Positions 17,906 through 28,700 of a stretch of DNA of 64,000 bases are shown piece after piece (positions within the stretch are counted from its first letter, which is position 1; each line of letters begins with the position of its first letter). The position numbers and the translations under genes were made by a program. The stretch comes from Actinomadura cremea (GTDB taxonomy: Bacteria > Actinomycetota > Actinomycetes > Streptosporangiales > Streptosporangiaceae): the NCBI RefSeq assembly GCF_014648495.1, contig NZ_BMRF01000022.1:1-64000 (forward strand), written 5' to 3'. The notes beneath the pieces are model-generated. The model did no database searches and had not been told where the DNA came from. It saw nothing but the letters and a program-made list of their open reading frames with translations.

Positions 17906-18463
17906 AGACCACAGCAACGTCAGCCGTCCGCGACCACGAGAGTGCCAACCACCCAGTGGGCAACGGCCGGATTCTTCAGTCGGCAGACGACAAGAGTGAG
18001 CGTTTTCCTTCCTCGGATGATCACGACTTCGGCGCCGTGATATCCGTTGTTGGCCAGGGTGAGAATGCGCGCTCGGTCGAGTTCGGCAAGGCCCTGTTCG
18101 GGCTGGATCAGTCCTTGGCACGCCTCTACGAGGCGATCCGCAGGCACACCGTGCTGTCATGCACGCCCTGGCGGTCTTCACGGTGGCGGCGGCCTCGGCC
18201 CGGCCCGACACCCAGGCGCCACTGGCCGGCTCGGACGCCCCGCCTCCCGCCGACCCCCGGGCACACCCCGCTGTCCGTCGCAGCGATAAGAACCTGGTCA
18301 ACGCCCTGCACCCTCGCCACCACGGCATCGACCACACCGTCCACTGGCAGAACTGGCGAGACCGGCACCGCGCACGGGCCCGCTGGTACCACCAGCGAAC
18401 CGCACCGCCGACCCACTCAAACACGCATATCCGCAGCTTACCTAACGAAATGCTGCTGCCGCA
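17906..18463. mobile_element. Decayed transposase fragments
   Basis: About 560 bp with no intact gene. On the minus strand 17920-18147 reads GLAELDRARILTLANNGYHG, the DDE-strand region of IS5-type transposases, before degenerating. On the plus strand 18290-18420 reads HWQNWRDRHRARARWYHQR, like the C-terminal tail of IS701/IS4-type transposases. The opposite orientations suggest two different elements, both reduced to debris. No terminal repeats were found. Confidence 0.5.
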
Positions 18464-18706
18464 CTAGCCGTCCAACCGTTCTGCTGCGTCGAGCAGATAC
18501 TGAGGCAGCTTTGAACTCGCCGCAAGGATCTCAATGCCAACGAGAACTCGATTCTCATCGAAATCAAGATTAATCATTCCGTCAACCTTGACGGGATCGC
18601 AGGGGTACATGTGCGCCACATTTTGGCGGACTTTTGGATCCGTAAGATATATATAGGCGGCATTTGCCTTTTGGTCATAGGTAATTCTGAGATCTGCCAT
18701 AGTCAT
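18464..18706 (-). CDS. DUF2283 protein, probable immunity to the Rhs toxin
   Basis: 80 residues. ITYDQKANAAYIYLTDP at the N-terminus and NLDFDENRVLVGIEILAAS in the middle are the DUF2283 signature (an alpha/beta fold). DUF2283 genes are commonly paired with DUF4258 genes in toxin-antitoxin-like units. Here its ATG (18706) overlaps the stop of the Rhs gene, whose last domain is DUF4258, and a GGAGGGCGGAG ribosome-binding site lies directly before it. It is inferred to be the cytoplasmic immunity protein protecting the producer. Base composition is clearly lower in GC than the rest of the Rhs gene, as usual for exchanged toxin-immunity modules. Confidence 0.85.
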   Translation of the reverse strand: MTMADLRITYDQKANAAYIYLTDPKVRQNVAHMYPCDPVKVDGMINLDFDENRVLVGIEILAASSKLPQYLLDAAERLDG

Positions 18707-21700
18707 CTCCGCCCTCCTCGCCGAAGTCGTTCAATGTAGGGCTTGTCTGCTTCGACGATGATTGTATTGACGTTGCCATCGATGGTTCGTGCTACGAAGA
18801 CCTGCGACTTTGGGTCATAGTACCCCAACTTCCATTGATCCTCGTGGTAGTAAGAGAATGGCGTTTGTCGCAAAAGGGCCTCTGCCTGCTCCCGTGAAAC
18901 GCCGCGAAGTTCGAGTCGCTCCATGGCGTGCCGAGTGAATTTGTCATCCTCGGTGGCCTCTTCGGTGACCTCAAGCGTCTCCTCCCCAATTCCCTCACAA
19001 GTGCACGAGGTGGCATGTCCCTCAAAATGTCCACCGCAGTTGTGAACCAGAATCGATGCTTCATTAGCGGCGACATAGAATGTGTTTTGGTTGGCGATTG
19101 TGAGGTTATGGACGCGTTGCTGCTGGGCCGTCCAGTGCTTGGTGGCGGCAACCTGAACGTAGGTGCCTGCGCTGGTGCGGAGCCACATGCCAGGCTTGAG
19201 GTCTTCAGCATCAACCCACTGGTCGATGTTGCCTGCGACCCAGAAGGGGTGGGTGTCAGTGGCGATAAGGACGCCGGCTTCGGAGACGTCGGGTGCTTGG
19301 AGCAGAGACTCGCCCTTGTCGCCCCCGGATTCTGTCGCCAGATACGTGCTGGGGTTGTCGGTATCGATGGTGAGCTGGACGAGGTTCTTGTCGCCCTTCG
19401 AGGTGATGGTCGCCTGAACAGGTTCGGCGCTGGCTTCGCCAGTTTCGGGGTCGGTTGCTATCACCTTGTCGCCGACCTTGATGTCCTCGATGTCCTTTGT
19501 GCTGCCGTCGGCCATGAGGATCTTGGTTTTTGGCGTGAAGCTGCTACAGGAACCCAAGCCATTCTTTAGAATGCGAGAGTCTAGCTTTCCTGTTCGCCGA
19601 GTTTCTCGATCCGCCCCGAGGATACCGAGCATATCGGCGAGAACAAGTTGCAGATATGTCTTATAGTCTCCGCAATCTATTTCCCAACACACTTGATTCG
19701 CGATGTAGAGCTCTTCAAGAGGGGTTGGCTTGTCGGGATTGACGAAGTCATGCTTCGAATAAATCTTCTTCCAGACCTGCTTGAATCGGGGAACGTTTAC
19801 AACCTTACCGGGAACGTTGATAGCTCCCGTGCTGCCGACAGAAGTGCTGCCGCTGTACCAGTACGGAGTGGTCCTCGGGATGTAATCATTGTAACGCTTT
19901 GCGCCTTTGTCTGGCCGCATTTTGCCGTCGGAGCCTGGATTGCAGTTGCGCTCATTGACCCATGCCCCGTTGCATTTAACGGTACGCTTTCCGTCGGGGT
20001 CGCTTCCAGTTATTGGATTATTTTCTGAGTAGGCGTACCCATTTAGTGATTGAGGTACAGCCAGATCCATTAGGGGGTCGACGGAGATGAATCGGCCGGT
20101 TTCAGGGTCGTATTCGCGGGCGCCAAGGTGGGTAAGTCCGGTGGGATCTTGGGTACCGCCGACGAAGCCTCGTTCGCCGGGCCAGGTTGCGTCTTCGGCG
20201 AGGTCGCGGATGGTGCCGAAGGGGGTGAAGCGGCGGGTGGTGAGCTGTTGGGTGGTGGCGTCGATGGCGAGTTGCGCGGTGCCCTGGTGGTCACCGGCCA
20301 TATAGGAGAGGGTGCCATCGGAGGTGCGCATGGCGACGGTCTGGCCGGCGAAGGTGTAGTAGCGGGTTCCGGTGGCGGTGTTGGCGCCGGCGAGGGCGCG
20401 TAGTTCGGTACCGTCGGGGAGATAGAGAGTGGTGCCGGTGGGGTCTTTGCGGATGAGGCGGTTGCCGTCGGCGTCGTAGACGTAGGCGATGTCGTTGCCG
20501 TTTTCGGTGACCGTGGCCAGTTGGCCTTCGGTGTTCCAGTCGAAGGTCTGGGTGCTGTTGGTGGGGCCTTCGGCGGTGGTGATGGAAGTGGTGTTGCCAA
20601 TGGCGTCGTAGCCGTAGGCGATGGTGCGGTCGCCGGTGGGGCTGGTGTGGGCAAGAGTGTTGAGGCGATTGCCGTTGCCGGGTGGGGCGTAGGTGTAGGT
20701 GCGGACGGTGTCGGTTTCGCCGCCGATGCCGTGCCGGGTCTCGGTGGTGCGGTTACCAGCTTTGTCGTAGGTGAAGGTGTGCCAGTACGGGGCAGGGCCA
20801 CCGATTACCGAGTCGGTCGGATCAGCTGTGCAGGTGTTGCTGGTCTGTGTCCATGCTTGGGTGAGGCGTTGGAGGTGGTCGTAGGTGAAGCACTGGTTGT
20901 CGACACCGTCGGTCGTGGTGTCGGTGATCGAGGTGATGTTGCCCGAGTCGGTGTACTGGTAAAGGGCGTTACGGGAGTAGCCGAGGTTCTGGCGGGAGAC
21001 GCGTGCGGTTTTCAGGCGCTGGGTGCCGTGCTCGTAGGCGTAGGTCTGCCAGATGTGTTTGCCGGCGGCTCCGAGTTCGATGAAGTTGGGTTTGTGGGTC
21101 GGGGTGTATTGGGTGTTGTTGACGTAGGCGGTGCCGTCGGTGTTGGCCATCTGGGTCGGCCGCTGTTGTTCGTCGTAGGTGTAGACGAGGCTTTCGCGGG
21201 GCAGCCCGCCGCCGGCGGGGAGCATCTCGCTGGCGATGGTGCCGGTGAGCTTGTAGGTGGTGCGCTGGGAGTAGGTGCCCGCGAGCGGCCCCTGGGAAGC
21301 GGGGACGATGGTGGAGCTGGTAACGGGTCGGCCGAGGGAGTCGTAATTGAGGATGCGGCTGGTGTAGTTCCCCTCAGGGGTGTGGCGGGTTGCGGAGGCG
21401 AGTTTGCCCTTGCCGTAGGACGCGGTGTCATACGTCCACGAGACCAACGTCGTGCCGTCAGCGGCCCCTTCGCGGACGGCGGTCTTGCGGTCCAGACCGT
21501 CGTAGGCGGTGAACAGTTTCTTGCCGCGGGCGTCGGTGCTGGAGACCGGGCGGTCGAGGTCGTCGTAGGTGTAGGTGGTGGTGCCCTTGTCAGGGTCGGT
21601 CGTCTTCACCTTGCGGCCGCGCAGGTCGTAGGTGGTGGTCCAGACGTTGCCGGACGGGTCGGTGACCGAGGCGATCTCACCGGCGGGCGTGTAGGTGAAA

Positions 21701-24700
21701 CGGGTGGCGTCGTAGTCGCCGGTGGGAGTGGACGCCTTGTACTGGCGGCGCTCGATGACCTGGCCGAGGGCGTTGACGATCTCGGTGGTGGGGGTGCCGC
21801 CGTTGGGCGGGGTGACCGAGACGCGGTTGCCGCCGCCGTAGGTGTGAGTGGTGCGCCACAACTCTTGTTCGGGCTGTTCCCCGTTGCCGGTAGTGAGGCG
21901 TTCGACGGTCTTGCGACCCAGGCCGTCGTATTCGGTGTGGGTCTGGGTTTCGACGGCACCAGGGGTTCCGACACCGAACAGTTCGCTTTCGGGTACACCG
22001 TTGGCGAGGTAGGGAGCGTAGGTTTTGACGGCTTGGCCGCGGTTGTCGTAGAAGGTGTCGCTGATCAGCCGCCGCGGTTCACCGGCTTCGGTGGCATGGG
22101 TGGGGGTTTGTGTCTGGCGGGGCCGCAGCCACCCGTCCAGTAGCTCGATCTTGATTAGGCGTTCGTCGCCGTCTTCGGTCAAGCCCTTGGAGGTGACGGT
22201 GACGATCTCGCCGTCGGTGACCCGGTATTCGAATGCGTGGTTGGGGTCGGTGCTGCTGCCCTTTGCCCGGTTGGGCAACCACACCTGAGTGAGTCGGCCC
22301 AGCGGGTCGTACACCAGGTCGGTGCGTGCGTTGTAGTTGGACTTGTCGATCTCGGTGACCGGCGTGCCCCAGGCTGGTTCGATGTCGGTTTCGGTCGTCA
22401 GCGCCGTCGCCGGGTTTGCGGGGTCGGCCGGTGGGGTTGTGGCGACGGCCTTGGTGTTCAGCCCGTGGGTGTCGGTGTAGGTGGTCGTGGCGGTCCGCCC
22501 AGAGGCATCGGTGACCTTGGTCGTGCGGCCGTAGGCGTCGTAGACCGTGGCGGCCTGCGTGATGTATTGCGGGCTACTTCCGTCGTAGCCGGCGAGCTTT
22601 TCGACCTTGGTGACCTGGCCCTTGGTCGGGGCGTCGTCGAATCCACCGTTGTCGTAGTGGGAACGGGTGTCGGAGACCACGTCGGCGGGCCGGGTGGTTG
22701 TACCGCTGCAGGCTACCGAGACGGTTTCCACCCGAGAGGGGTACGACACCATCCATGCGTCGGTGTTGTCGGCGTAGGTGGTGCGGGTGCACTTGTCGTC
22801 GGTAATGGTGCTGACATCGCCGAGGTTGTTGCTAGAGGTGATGCGGCCGACGCCGGGTCCAGTGCTCTTGTAGGCGTTGTCGGTCTTGGTTTCGGTCCAG
22901 CCGCCGCCGTCCTTGACGGTCCAGGTGCGGGTGGTGTCGGTCGTGACCACGTTCGCGGTGACGGTGCCCCAGGAGCGGGTGCGGGAGGCGGTCTGCACTC
23001 GCCAGGGGGTGTTGACCGTCTTGGTGTGGACGCTGCCGCCCGGCTCGGTGTACTGGACGGTGCGGAGGGTGAAGCCGGCGAGTGCGTTGTGGTCGGTGTG
23101 GGTGCCGCCTTCGCCGTCGGAGACGGTGACCGACTTCTCTCCTCCGGACTTGGTCTGGCGGTCCCCGTCCATGCCGCGCATGTAATACGTGTCGGTCTGG
23201 GTGGCCGGGTTGGCGGGGTCGCCTGTGAAGGTGCGGACCTGGCCGTAGCCGCGCCACTGCGACCAGGTCTTCTCCTTCTCCTTGGTCAGCCCGTCGTCAT
23301 CGTCGAAGTGCCAGGCGGCGCCACCGACGTACTCGTACTTGGTCGTCATGTTCGGCGACAGACCGGTGCGGTCCACCTGGGTGACGCTGGTGACCACGTA
23401 CTTGTGGAACCAGTCAGTGATGGGGTCCTCACGGCCCGGGGGTGTCCAGATCACCGGCATGCAGCGGGTGGTGTTGGTCTCGGGTGTCGGCAGGTCCGAC
23501 AGGGAGCAGTCGGTGTCGGAGTAGTTGACCTCGATCTGCCCGCCGGACTCGTCGTAGATCGCGCCGACCCGGTAGCGGATGTAGGGCAGGATGTCATCGC
23601 CGGACTTGTCGAGCCGGTTGGGCAGCTGGACGTGGTTGAAGGTGACCTTCGGCAACGCCACCGGCTTTTCCTCGCCGGTGACGACGTGGCCGGTGTGCTG
23701 GATCTCCTTCAGCAGCAGGTCGCGCTCGGCATCCGCCAGCCCCCACTCGTGGCCCAAGCTCCAGGAGTCCACCGGCCGGTACCCGGAGGCGTCGGCCTTG
23801 ATGATCTGCGTGGTGATCTTCGTCAGCCTCTTGCGGGACCAGAACGTCGGCGAGATCCCGCCGTGGGTTTCCTTGCATTCCTGACCGGAATTGCAGTTCA
23901 TGTCCCAAGGCACGTCCCACCAGCGGTCGGGGTTGTCGCCGATCTTGGCCGGGTCGCAGTCGAACGTGGCGTCGGGGATGCAGCGTTCGGAGGTGGTGAA
24001 GGTGACCTGCGCGGGCGCATTGGCGAACAGCGCGTCCTCGCGGAGCCCGTAGGAGACCGTCTTCAGGTAGCCGCTACGAACATACGGGGTCTCGTCCTCG
24101 GGCTTGAGGTTGCGGCCGTAGTGGTTGGTCTCTTTGGCGTAGGTGTAGAGGATGGCGTTGCCGGAGGGGTCGACGACGTAGTCGAGGTTCCACCGGTACG
24201 CCTGCTGGCACCAGGAGTCTTTGAATGCGGCCGCATCATGGCAGGGGTCGCCCGAGTCGTCGCCGAACACCGGGACCGTCCAGGCCGAGTTAGTCTCCGG
24301 CTTGCCTGACACCCAGCCGGGGGCGCGGTTGAGGCCGAAGTAGTACTGGGTTCCGTCGGTGGTGGTGACCTTCCAGTACTCGCCGTTGTCGTCGCCGTTG
24401 GCGATGGAGGAACTGGTGAGCTTCTCGAACTTGGTGCCGTCGTCGTCCTTGGTGCGCCAGGTACCGTCGGAGGCTTTGATCAGCTCTCCGCCCTTGCCGT
24501 TCCAAGTGACGGACGCGTTGTCGTAGCCCCAGCACTGATCGCCGGGCGAGTTGCCCCACTCGTCCTTGGGTGCGCCGTCGTCCTCGCAGGACTTGTAGCG
24601 GCGTTCGATGAACCCGGGCCACAAGTCGAAGCCTTCACCGACCCAGGACGGCTGGCCGTTGGTGTTGGCTGTGCGGCCGTCCACGCTGGCCGAGGAGTAG

Positions 24701-25704
24701 GAGATTTCGAGCTTGGGTGTGAGGCCGCTGGGGACCGGTGGGACTCGCATCGGGTACGACCATGAGAACCCGCCGGTGTTGCCACCGGCGTTCCACGTTG
24801 CCGATGCCTTTAGCGAAGTGGCCTTGTAGTCGCCCTGGGAACTCTCGGAGCCGGCGGCCGCTACCAGGAGGGTTGCGTTGCCTTGTGCCGAGGCGACCGC
24901 AGGGGACCCGGACTTGGCGGCGGGGGCTGCTTCGACCTCGGCGGTCAGGGTCTTCGCCTCACCGCTGTTGGCGGTCTCCAGTGGAATCGGGGTGCGGCAC
25001 TCGGGCTTGGAGGGTGTGGTCAGGGCGCACTGCGGCAGTTGCATGAGCTGTAGGCGGGCGCCGTAGGCGCCACCGAATGCCTGCTCGAATTTGGAATAGT
25101 CGAGCCGCAGCCGCACCCGGCCCGGAGTCGAGGCGTCGGTGCGGGCCACGGTGAACGCCATCCCGTTCACGCCCGCGCCACGGGCAGCTTCGGAATCCAG
25201 TACCTGGACCCGGACCTCGCTTGCTGCCTCTACATTCTCGCGTGACTGCTTTGGCTGGGCCGGAGCCAGCACCTCGATCGGCAGGTCACCGGCCTTCACC
25301 GGCGCGGCGGCGGCCGTGGCCGAACGCGCGGAGTCCGCCTTGGCCGGAACGCTGACCTCGGCGCTGCCGGGCTTGGGCCAGGTCGCCTTGGCCGCCGGCC
25401 CCGGATCGGCAGGGGCAGTCTTGCGTGGCCGGGCCTTCAGCTCGCGGCCGGCGACCGGCTCCCGGTCGTCCTCGACGACGGGTGGCTTTGAGAAGGGCGA
25501 CTCGGCGAGCGCGGGTGGTACCGACAGCAGCCCGATCGGCATCACCAGCGCCATTGCGACCGCAGCGCCACGCGCCAGCCGACGCGGCTCCAGCATCAGA
25601 GCACGGCGGCGCATCCCCCGGTGCGGCGTCCTGCGGTGCGGTTTCACGCGGCCTGCCTTCACAACGTCCTCCACGGCGCAGCCCTGACCGGGCATGCCCG
25701 GCAC
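18703..25704 (-). CDS. Secreted Rhs polymorphic toxin with HINT protease and C-terminal DUF4258 domain
   Basis: Up to 2333 residues. The first GTG is 25704; a GTG at 25662 behind GGAGG is the better start. A signal peptide (RRLARGAAVAMALVMPIGLL, ending PPALA) precedes a long N-terminal region and many YD-type Rhs repeats (YDPLGRLTQVW, YDDLDRPVSSTD). The Rhs core ends near 1890 with LGAREYDPETGRFISVDPL and DPDG. A HINT autoprotease runs from Cys2053 (SCSSFTPKTKILMADGS) to the VHNC motif at 2220-2223, where Asn-Cys cleavage would free the tail. The last ~85 residues (FTRHAMERLELRGVSREQ, then YDPKSQVFVART) are DUF4258, a RelE-like nuclease-type fold. Co-transcribed with the LamG gene upstream (41 bp gap) and the DUF2283 gene downstream. 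The toxin activity is inferred from the family. Confidence 0.9.
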   Translation of the reverse strand: MPGMPGQGCAVEDVVKAGRVKPHRRTPHRGMRRRALMLEPRRLARGAAVAMALVMPIGLLSVPPALAESPFSKPPVVEDDREPVAGRELKARPRKTAPADPGPAAKATWPKPGSAEVSVPAKADSARSATAAAAPVKAGDLPIEVLAPAQPKQSRENVEAASEVRVQVLDSEAARGAGVNGMAFTVARTDASTPGRVRLRLDYSKFEQAFGGAYGARLQLMQLPQCALTTPSKPECRTPIPLETANSGEAKTLTAEVEAAPAAKSGSPAVASAQGNATLLVAAAGSESSQGDYKATSLKASATWNAGGNTGGFSWSYPMRVPPVPSGLTPKLEISYSSASVDGRTANTNGQPSWVGEGFDLWPGFIERRYKSCEDDGAPKDEWGNSPGDQCWGYDNASVTWNGKGGELIKASDGTWRTKDDDGTKFEKLTSSSIANGDDNGEYWKVTTTDGTQYYFGLNRAPGWVSGKPETNSAWTVPVFGDDSGDPCHDAAAFKDSWCQQAYRWNLDYVVDPSGNAILYTYAKETNHYGRNLKPEDETPYVRSGYLKTVSYGLREDALFANAPAQVTFTTSERCIPDATFDCDPAKIGDNPDRWWDVPWDMNCNSGQECKETHGGISPTFWSRKRLTKITTQIIKADASGYRPVDSWSLGHEWGLADAERDLLLKEIQHTGHVVTGEEKPVALPKVTFNHVQLPNRLDKSGDDILPYIRYRVGAIYDESGGQIEVNYSDTDCSLSDLPTPETNTTRCMPVIWTPPGREDPITDWFHKYVVTSVTQVDRTGLSPNMTTKYEYVGGAAWHFDDDDGLTKEKEKTWSQWRGYGQVRTFTGDPANPATQTDTYYMRGMDGDRQTKSGGEKSVTVSDGEGGTHTDHNALAGFTLRTVQYTEPGGSVHTKTVNTPWRVQTASRTRSWGTVTANVVTTDTTRTWTVKDGGGWTETKTDNAYKSTGPGVGRITSSNNLGDVSTITDDKCTRTTYADNTDAWMVSYPSRVETVSVACSGTTTRPADVVSDTRSHYDNGGFDDAPTKGQVTKVEKLAGYDGSSPQYITQAATVYDAYGRTTKVTDASGRTATTTYTDTHGLNTKAVATTPPADPANPATALTTETDIEPAWGTPVTEIDKSNYNARTDLVYDPLGRLTQVWLPNRAKGSSTDPNHAFEYRVTDGEIVTVTSKGLTEDGDERLIKIELLDGWLRPRQTQTPTHATEAGEPRRLISDTFYDNRGQAVKTYAPYLANGVPESELFGVGTPGAVETQTHTEYDGLGRKTVERLTTGNGEQPEQELWRTTHTYGGGNRVSVTPPNGGTPTTEIVNALGQVIERRQYKASTPTGDYDATRFTYTPAGEIASVTDPSGNVWTTTYDLRGRKVKTTDPDKGTTTYTYDDLDRPVSSTDARGKKLFTAYDGLDRKTAVREGAADGTTLVSWTYDTASYGKGKLASATRHTPEGNYTSRILNYDSLGRPVTSSTIVPASQGPLAGTYSQRTTYKLTGTIASEMLPAGGGLPRESLVYTYDEQQRPTQMANTDGTAYVNNTQYTPTHKPNFIELGAAGKHIWQTYAYEHGTQRLKTARVSRQNLGYSRNALYQYTDSGNITSITDTTTDGVDNQCFTYDHLQRLTQAWTQTSNTCTADPTDSVIGGPAPYWHTFTYDKAGNRTTETRHGIGGETDTVRTYTYAPPGNGNRLNTLAHTSPTGDRTIAYGYDAIGNTTSITTAEGPTNSTQTFDWNTEGQLATVTENGNDIAYVYDADGNRLIRKDPTGTTLYLPDGTELRALAGANTATGTRYYTFAGQTVAMRTSDGTLSYMAGDHQGTAQLAIDATTQQLTTRRFTPFGTIRDLAEDATWPGERGFVGGTQDPTGLTHLGAREYDPETGRFISVDPLMDLAVPQSLNGYAYSENNPITGSDPDGKRTVKCNGAWVNERNCNPGSDGKMRPDKGAKRYNDYIPRTTPYWYSGSTSVGSTGAINVPGKVVNVPRFKQVWKKIYSKHDFVNPDKPTPLEELYIANQVCWEIDCGDYKTYLQLVLADMLGILGADRETRRTGKLDSRILKNGLGSCSSFTPKTKILMADGSTKDIEDIKVGDKVIATDPETGEASAEPVQATITSKGDKNLVQLTIDTDNPSTYLATESGGDKGESLLQAPDVSEAGVLIATDTHPFWVAGNIDQWVDAEDLKPGMWLRTSAGTYVQVAATKHWTAQQQRVHNLTIANQNTFYVAANEASILVHNCGGHFEGHATSCTCEGIGEETLEVTEEATEDDKFTRHAMERLELRGVSREQAEALLRQTPFSYYHEDQWKLGYYDPKSQVFVARTIDGNVNTIIVEADKPYIERLRRGGRR

Positions 25705-25745
25705 TTCACAATCGGTTCGGTAGGTCGAGCTTGATCCACGGAGAA

Positions 25746-28700
25746 TTAGGGGCTGCCCTCAGGCTCGGGATCGTTCATGACGGCGAGTACTTGGGCCTCG
25801 TTCAGTGCCGTGCTGTAGACCTGTACGTCGTCAATGGCGTCCGGCCAGGATTCGGCGGCGGCGAACTTGTTCCGGCCGATCTGCAGGCCGCCGTTCGTCG
25901 CGTGGAAGCCGAACACCCCGCCTTCCTGGGATATGCCGTCGACGATGCCTTCCAGCTCCCCGTTGACGTACAGGCTGACCTCGTTGTTCAGCGCGTCGTA
26001 CACCACGGCTACGTGATCCCACCAGTGATCGGTGAAGACCGAATGTGCAGCGATCAGCGGATCAGGCGCGGGGTCGTCTCCGTTGCGCATTTCGACCTGC
26101 CAGTGGCCTTGCAGCGTCGGGTCCTCACCCGGAACGTATTTCACGATGAGAGCATTGGCGTTAGTGCCGGCTTGGGAGAATACGGTCGCCACGTTTTGTG
26201 GTCGGCCTTGGTTGCGGACCCAGCCCGTGATGGTGAAGCTGTCATCGGTCCGCACCACCGGAGCTGCGGTTTCGGCGAACCCGCCCAGCTGCGGATTCAG
26301 CAGCAGCCCGCCTTCTGGAGGAAGGTCCCCCGCTTCGTCATTGATCGTTGCGCCGGCGCTGAGGGTCAGTTGGGGTGCTCCGGTAGGAAGCCCGTCGACC
26401 TTGCCGTTGACCGGTTGTTCGTTGAGCGTCCAGCGGGCTTGCAGGACGGGGTCCTGGGTGGTCATCTTCCCGATCTCGTCCGTGGCGATGACTCGGTCAT
26501 AGACCCGGACGTCGTCGATCAGCCCGGACCAGTGGTCGTGGTCCTTCGAGTCCCACTGCGACCGCCCGATTTCCAGACCACCGGTCGCCATCCACCGGGA
26601 CGTCACCACCGGGCTGTCGACGCCCCTTTCGCCGTTGACATAGATCTTCAGCTTTTGGGTGACCGCGTCGTACACCCCGACCAGATGCGTCCACTCACCG
26701 GCGAGGGCAGGGTCCTTGGAGGTGGCCTGGAACCAGCCTGCCTCGGTGCTGTCGTGCGCGGTCCGGGCGAATACCCAGCGGGCGGGCTTGTCATCGATCG
26801 GTTCGACGTACTTGAGGTAGAAGCCGCTCTTGACCTCGCCGAGTATCGATACCGCGGTGAAGTTCTTGCTCGGTGAGGTGGCCGATGGGTCCACCTTCAG
26901 CCACGCCGACACCGCGAAGCTTTCCAGGGTGTTGATCACGGGACGTTCGGTCGCGGCGTACTGCTTGGTCGCGTTGTCCAACTGCAGGGCGGTACCGGTA
27001 CGCCCCTGGGCGCCCAGCGTGGCGCCGTTGTGCAGTGCCGCCTTCCACGGAGCGACCGTGCTGTAGGCCCGCGGCTGGCCCACCGCCTCGTTCATGTTCC
27101 AGTGCGCGACCAGTCCAGCGTCCTTGGGGACGGTTCCGGTGTGGATCTGTGCGGCCTGCTCGGTGGTGAGGGCCTGACCGAATGCCTGCACGTCATCGAT
27201 CGAGCCCGGCCAGGCGTTCGGGTAGGTGCCGTTGTACAGGCTGCGGCCGATCTGGAGCGCACCGTGGGACTCCAGCGGTGCGGTCACACCGTTCGTTGTG
27301 GCCTCGAGGTGACCGTTGACGTACAGTCGCAACTGCTGAGCGGTCTTGTCGTAGACACCGATCAGATGGCTCCACTCCCCGATGGGTAGCGGGACGTCGT
27401 CGATGGCCTGCTGCCACTGGCCGCCGCCACCGTCCTTGGTGTCGGTGGACGGCTTCTTGAAGACCGGCTTGCCTTCGGGGGCGATACCCAGCTGGAACGC
27501 GCTTTGGAAGGCGGCGTTCTGCGCCAGGATGTTCTCCATCCCGTATCGGGTCGGCTTGGCCCACGCCGCCACCGTGAAACTGCTGGTGGTGTCGACGGCC
27601 GGTGTGGGGCTTTCGGCATAGGCGGATTCACCGTTCAGCTCCAGCGCGGTGCCGTTCTTGCCGGCGGCGCCCAGGGTGGCTCTGCCGCGCAGCCATGCCG
27701 GCCGTCCCGGGCCCGCTGCGGTCACCTCGGTCGTTCCGGCCGCCTCGTCCATCGGGAAGCGCGCCACCGGGTCGGCGCCGGTGTTGGCGTGGAACTCATA
27801 CGAGCGGCTCGGGCCGTTCTGGTGCGAAGGAGCGAACGCCTCCACCGACACGGTATTGGCGCCGACACGGGTCGGAGCCAGTTCCACCACTTGCGGGGCG
27901 CCGTTGGTGGTCGCCACCTCTTTGACCAGCGTTTCGTTCAGAGTGACCTTGTACTTGCTGGCCACGCCCTTGGCGTCGGCGATGACGAACCGGCCGGTCT
28001 CCCCCACACCGCCACGCCCGATCCCGTCGCCCGGGTAGTCGCTGGAGGAGATGGTCGGCTCACCGGGAACCGAGGTGTCGTAGTAGAAGTAGCAGCCCGT
28101 TTGAGCCCCGGCATAGCTCCACGGACCGAACTGCGCGCCGTCCCACGCCCGGACACCCCACCCGATCAGCTTCTTCTGCGGGATGGTGGACGGCAGTTTC
28201 ATCTGAAACTGCGATCCCGACGTCAGCGGCCCCTGCAGGGTGCTCTTCCACTTCTCGCCCCAGTCCGACCCGTCGGCCTTGTCTGCCCAGTGCAGCGTGA
28301 ACTGGGCGCTGACCTTCCGGGCATCCTCGGTGTCCTTGTCATGCAGGTAGGCGTACACGGTCGGGATAGCGTTCACCGTCTGGGCGCCGGGCTTGTCCAC
28401 GCACTGGCCGCCAGGGTTGGCGCGCATCGTGTCGGTGTCGGGCTGCTGCGGCGGGTGGTTGTACTGGATCTTCAGGTGGGCGTCGTCGGCGAACCGCTTC
28501 CACCAGGCCATCGACGACTCGCTGTAGGCCTTCAGCCCGAACGTCATCGACCCGTAGCCCTTGTCGAGGCCCACCTGCACGTGGTCGCGCAGCAACGGGC
28601 TGCTGAACTCCACCGGGGTACTGGAGCAGTACGCCACGTCCCGTGACGCCACATGCTCGCCCCACGCACCGCCGTTGCCCCACGTGCCGACCGTGTTGTT

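Noticed and set aside
19036-19548. Intein inside the Rhs protein
   Set aside because: It is a HINT-type autoprotease directly before the toxin tip, with no homing endonuclease and no extein continuity; cleavage rather than splicing is expected.
20521-22143. 540-codon open frame on the plus strand
   Set aside because: Antisense to the Rhs repeats; Gly/Val-rich low-complexity sequence typical of the opposite strand of a high-GC gene.
22237-24309. 690-codon open frame on the plus strand
   Set aside because: Also antisense to the Rhs gene; no domain, and the sense strand reads clear YD-repeats throughout.
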